Source: Planctomycetota bacterium (GTDB lineage: Bacteria > Planctomycetota > Phycisphaerae > Sedimentisphaerales > Anaerobacaceae). Taken from it: 6,051 nt of DNA. The position numbers and the translations under genes were made by a program. Below the pieces are notes generated by a model. It was not told the origin of the DNA and made no database searches. It saw nothing but the letters and a program-made list of their open reading frames with translations. This document shows positions 5,483 through 6,051 of this stretch, one piece after another (the first letter of the stretch is position 1; each line of letters starts with the position of its first letter). The DNA lies in the NCBI GenBank assembly GCA_022567055.1, contig JADFHU010000377.1:1-6051 (forward strand), in the 5' to 3' direction.

Positions 5483-6051
5483 ATGGGAAATCGGATAGGG
5501 CTGTTGCTCCCCTCGTTCATACTGTGTGCATCCATTCTGCCGGGTTGCCGCTCCCAGGACCAGCCGCCGCCCGTCTGGGAGCAAGCCAAGATCGGGGAAC
5601 TGGCCGTGATCAATCCGCCGCAAGACCGCCCGCCCTCATTGGCCGCTCAGATCAAACTCGAAGTCCAGGCCTTTGAGATTCCCACGGAAAACGTTTCCGA
5701 ACTCGATGAGATGTGGAGACCCTTGACTTCAAAGGGGCTACGATTCAAGAATCACGCCGCTTTCCGAGCCAATGGATTTCGAGTCGCCAAGGGCCGGGCC
5801 CACGATCTGAGCTGGGTCGTCGGCAAACTCCACGAGGCGCAGGGTCAAAGGGTCGACACCATCGCGTTGACCCTGACCGATGATCTGGAAGACGACATAC
5901 GCGTGCGGCCCGTCTCCACCCCTCAGTCCCTCACGTTTACCGCCATGGATGGATCGCGACAGGACACCACGGTGAGTGCGGGAGTGTTCTGTTGGCGGGT
6001 GAAGGCGAAAATAATAGGGTCTTCGGGTATCATCGCACAGTTCACGGCCTA
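5483..6051 (+). CDS. Lipoprotein of unknown function, N-terminal 189 residues (cut by window edge)
   Basis: The frame opens with ATG at 5483 and runs 189 codons to the window end without a stop. Residues 1-22 form a lipoprotein signal peptide: Arg4, a hydrophobic core, then the lipobox LPGC with the lipidated cysteine at position 22. The mature protein starts with a proline-rich linker (about residues 27-52), then KLEVQAFEIP, ELDEMWRPL and an NGFRVAKG segment near 97-104. The W-x-x-L ... NGFRV arrangement resembles small lipoproteins I associate with planctomycetes, but I cannot name a domain. It is probably membrane-anchored and faces outward, in the periplasm or an equivalent compartment. 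The ribosome site is weak: only AGAAAGAG at 5461-5468, somewhat far away. It is divergent from the aminotransferase operon and starts 8 nt beyond repeat copy B. The coding call is firm because of the signal peptide and long open frame; function is unknown. Confidence 0.82.
   Translation, partial: MGNRIGLLLPSFILCASILPGCRSQDQPPPVWEQAKIGELAVINPPQDRPPSLAAQIKLEVQAFEIPTENVSELDEMWRPLTSKGLRFKNHAAFRANGFRVAKGRAHDLSWVVGKLHEAQGQRVDTIALTLTDDLEDDIRVRPVSTPQSLTFTAMDGSRQDTTVSAGVFCWRVKAKIIGSSGIIAQFTA

Noticed and set aside
5277..5498. 73-codon plus-strand frame across repeat B
   Set aside because: It overlaps the lipoprotein start, has no good ribosome site, and the repeat shows no coding bias in this frame either.

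Overview
The window looks like a bacterial chromosome fragment of moderately high GC, most likely from a planctomycete or a related environmental lineage. That placement is an inference. It rests on the style of the large polytopic membrane protein, the style of the small lipoprotein, and a repeat-rich intergenic zone with short iterated heptamers and octamers. No rRNA, tRNA or other taxonomic marker is present.

Left part (1-4444), all on the minus strand and tightly packed, in transcription order: a PLP-dependent class I aminotransferase of the aspartate/prephenate aminotransferase type (3254-4444); a 1051-residue polytopic membrane protein that looks like a GT-C-type glycosyltransferase with a TPR-like tail (114-3269); and the first 32 codons of a family 2 glycosyltransferase (1-97, cut by the window edge). 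The aminotransferase and membrane-protein genes overlap by 16 nt, and the glycosyltransferase begins 16 nt after the membrane-protein stop, so the three probably form one operon. A GT2 enzyme next to a GT-C-like protein suggests a lipid-linked sugar pathway: the GT2 would charge a polyprenyl phosphate and the membrane protein would use it. The aminotransferase has no obvious biochemical link to them.

Middle part (4445-5482), about 1.04 kb between divergent genes, holds no convincing protein gene. It is a mosaic of repeats: two same-orientation copies of a dispersed repeat (4473-4696 and 5311-5474, 146/164 identical outside a 60-nt segment found only in the first); a period-8 G-rich array able to form a G-quadruplex (5023-5054); a pair of inverted TTTACGA-type motifs (5087-5168); and a GGTTC heptamer array in two opposing halves that can fold into a 19-position hairpin (5191-5266). 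Two sigma70-like promoter candidates lie here: one pointing left (4970-4998), about 520 nt before the aminotransferase, and one pointing right (5286-5314), whose leader would be repeat copy two.

Right part (5483-6051, plus strand): the first 189 codons of a lipoprotein gene of unknown function with a clear signal peptide and lipobox, running off the window edge.

No CRISPR array, transposase gene or defence gene is visible. The most interesting material is the repeat mosaic and the large GT-C-like/TPR protein.
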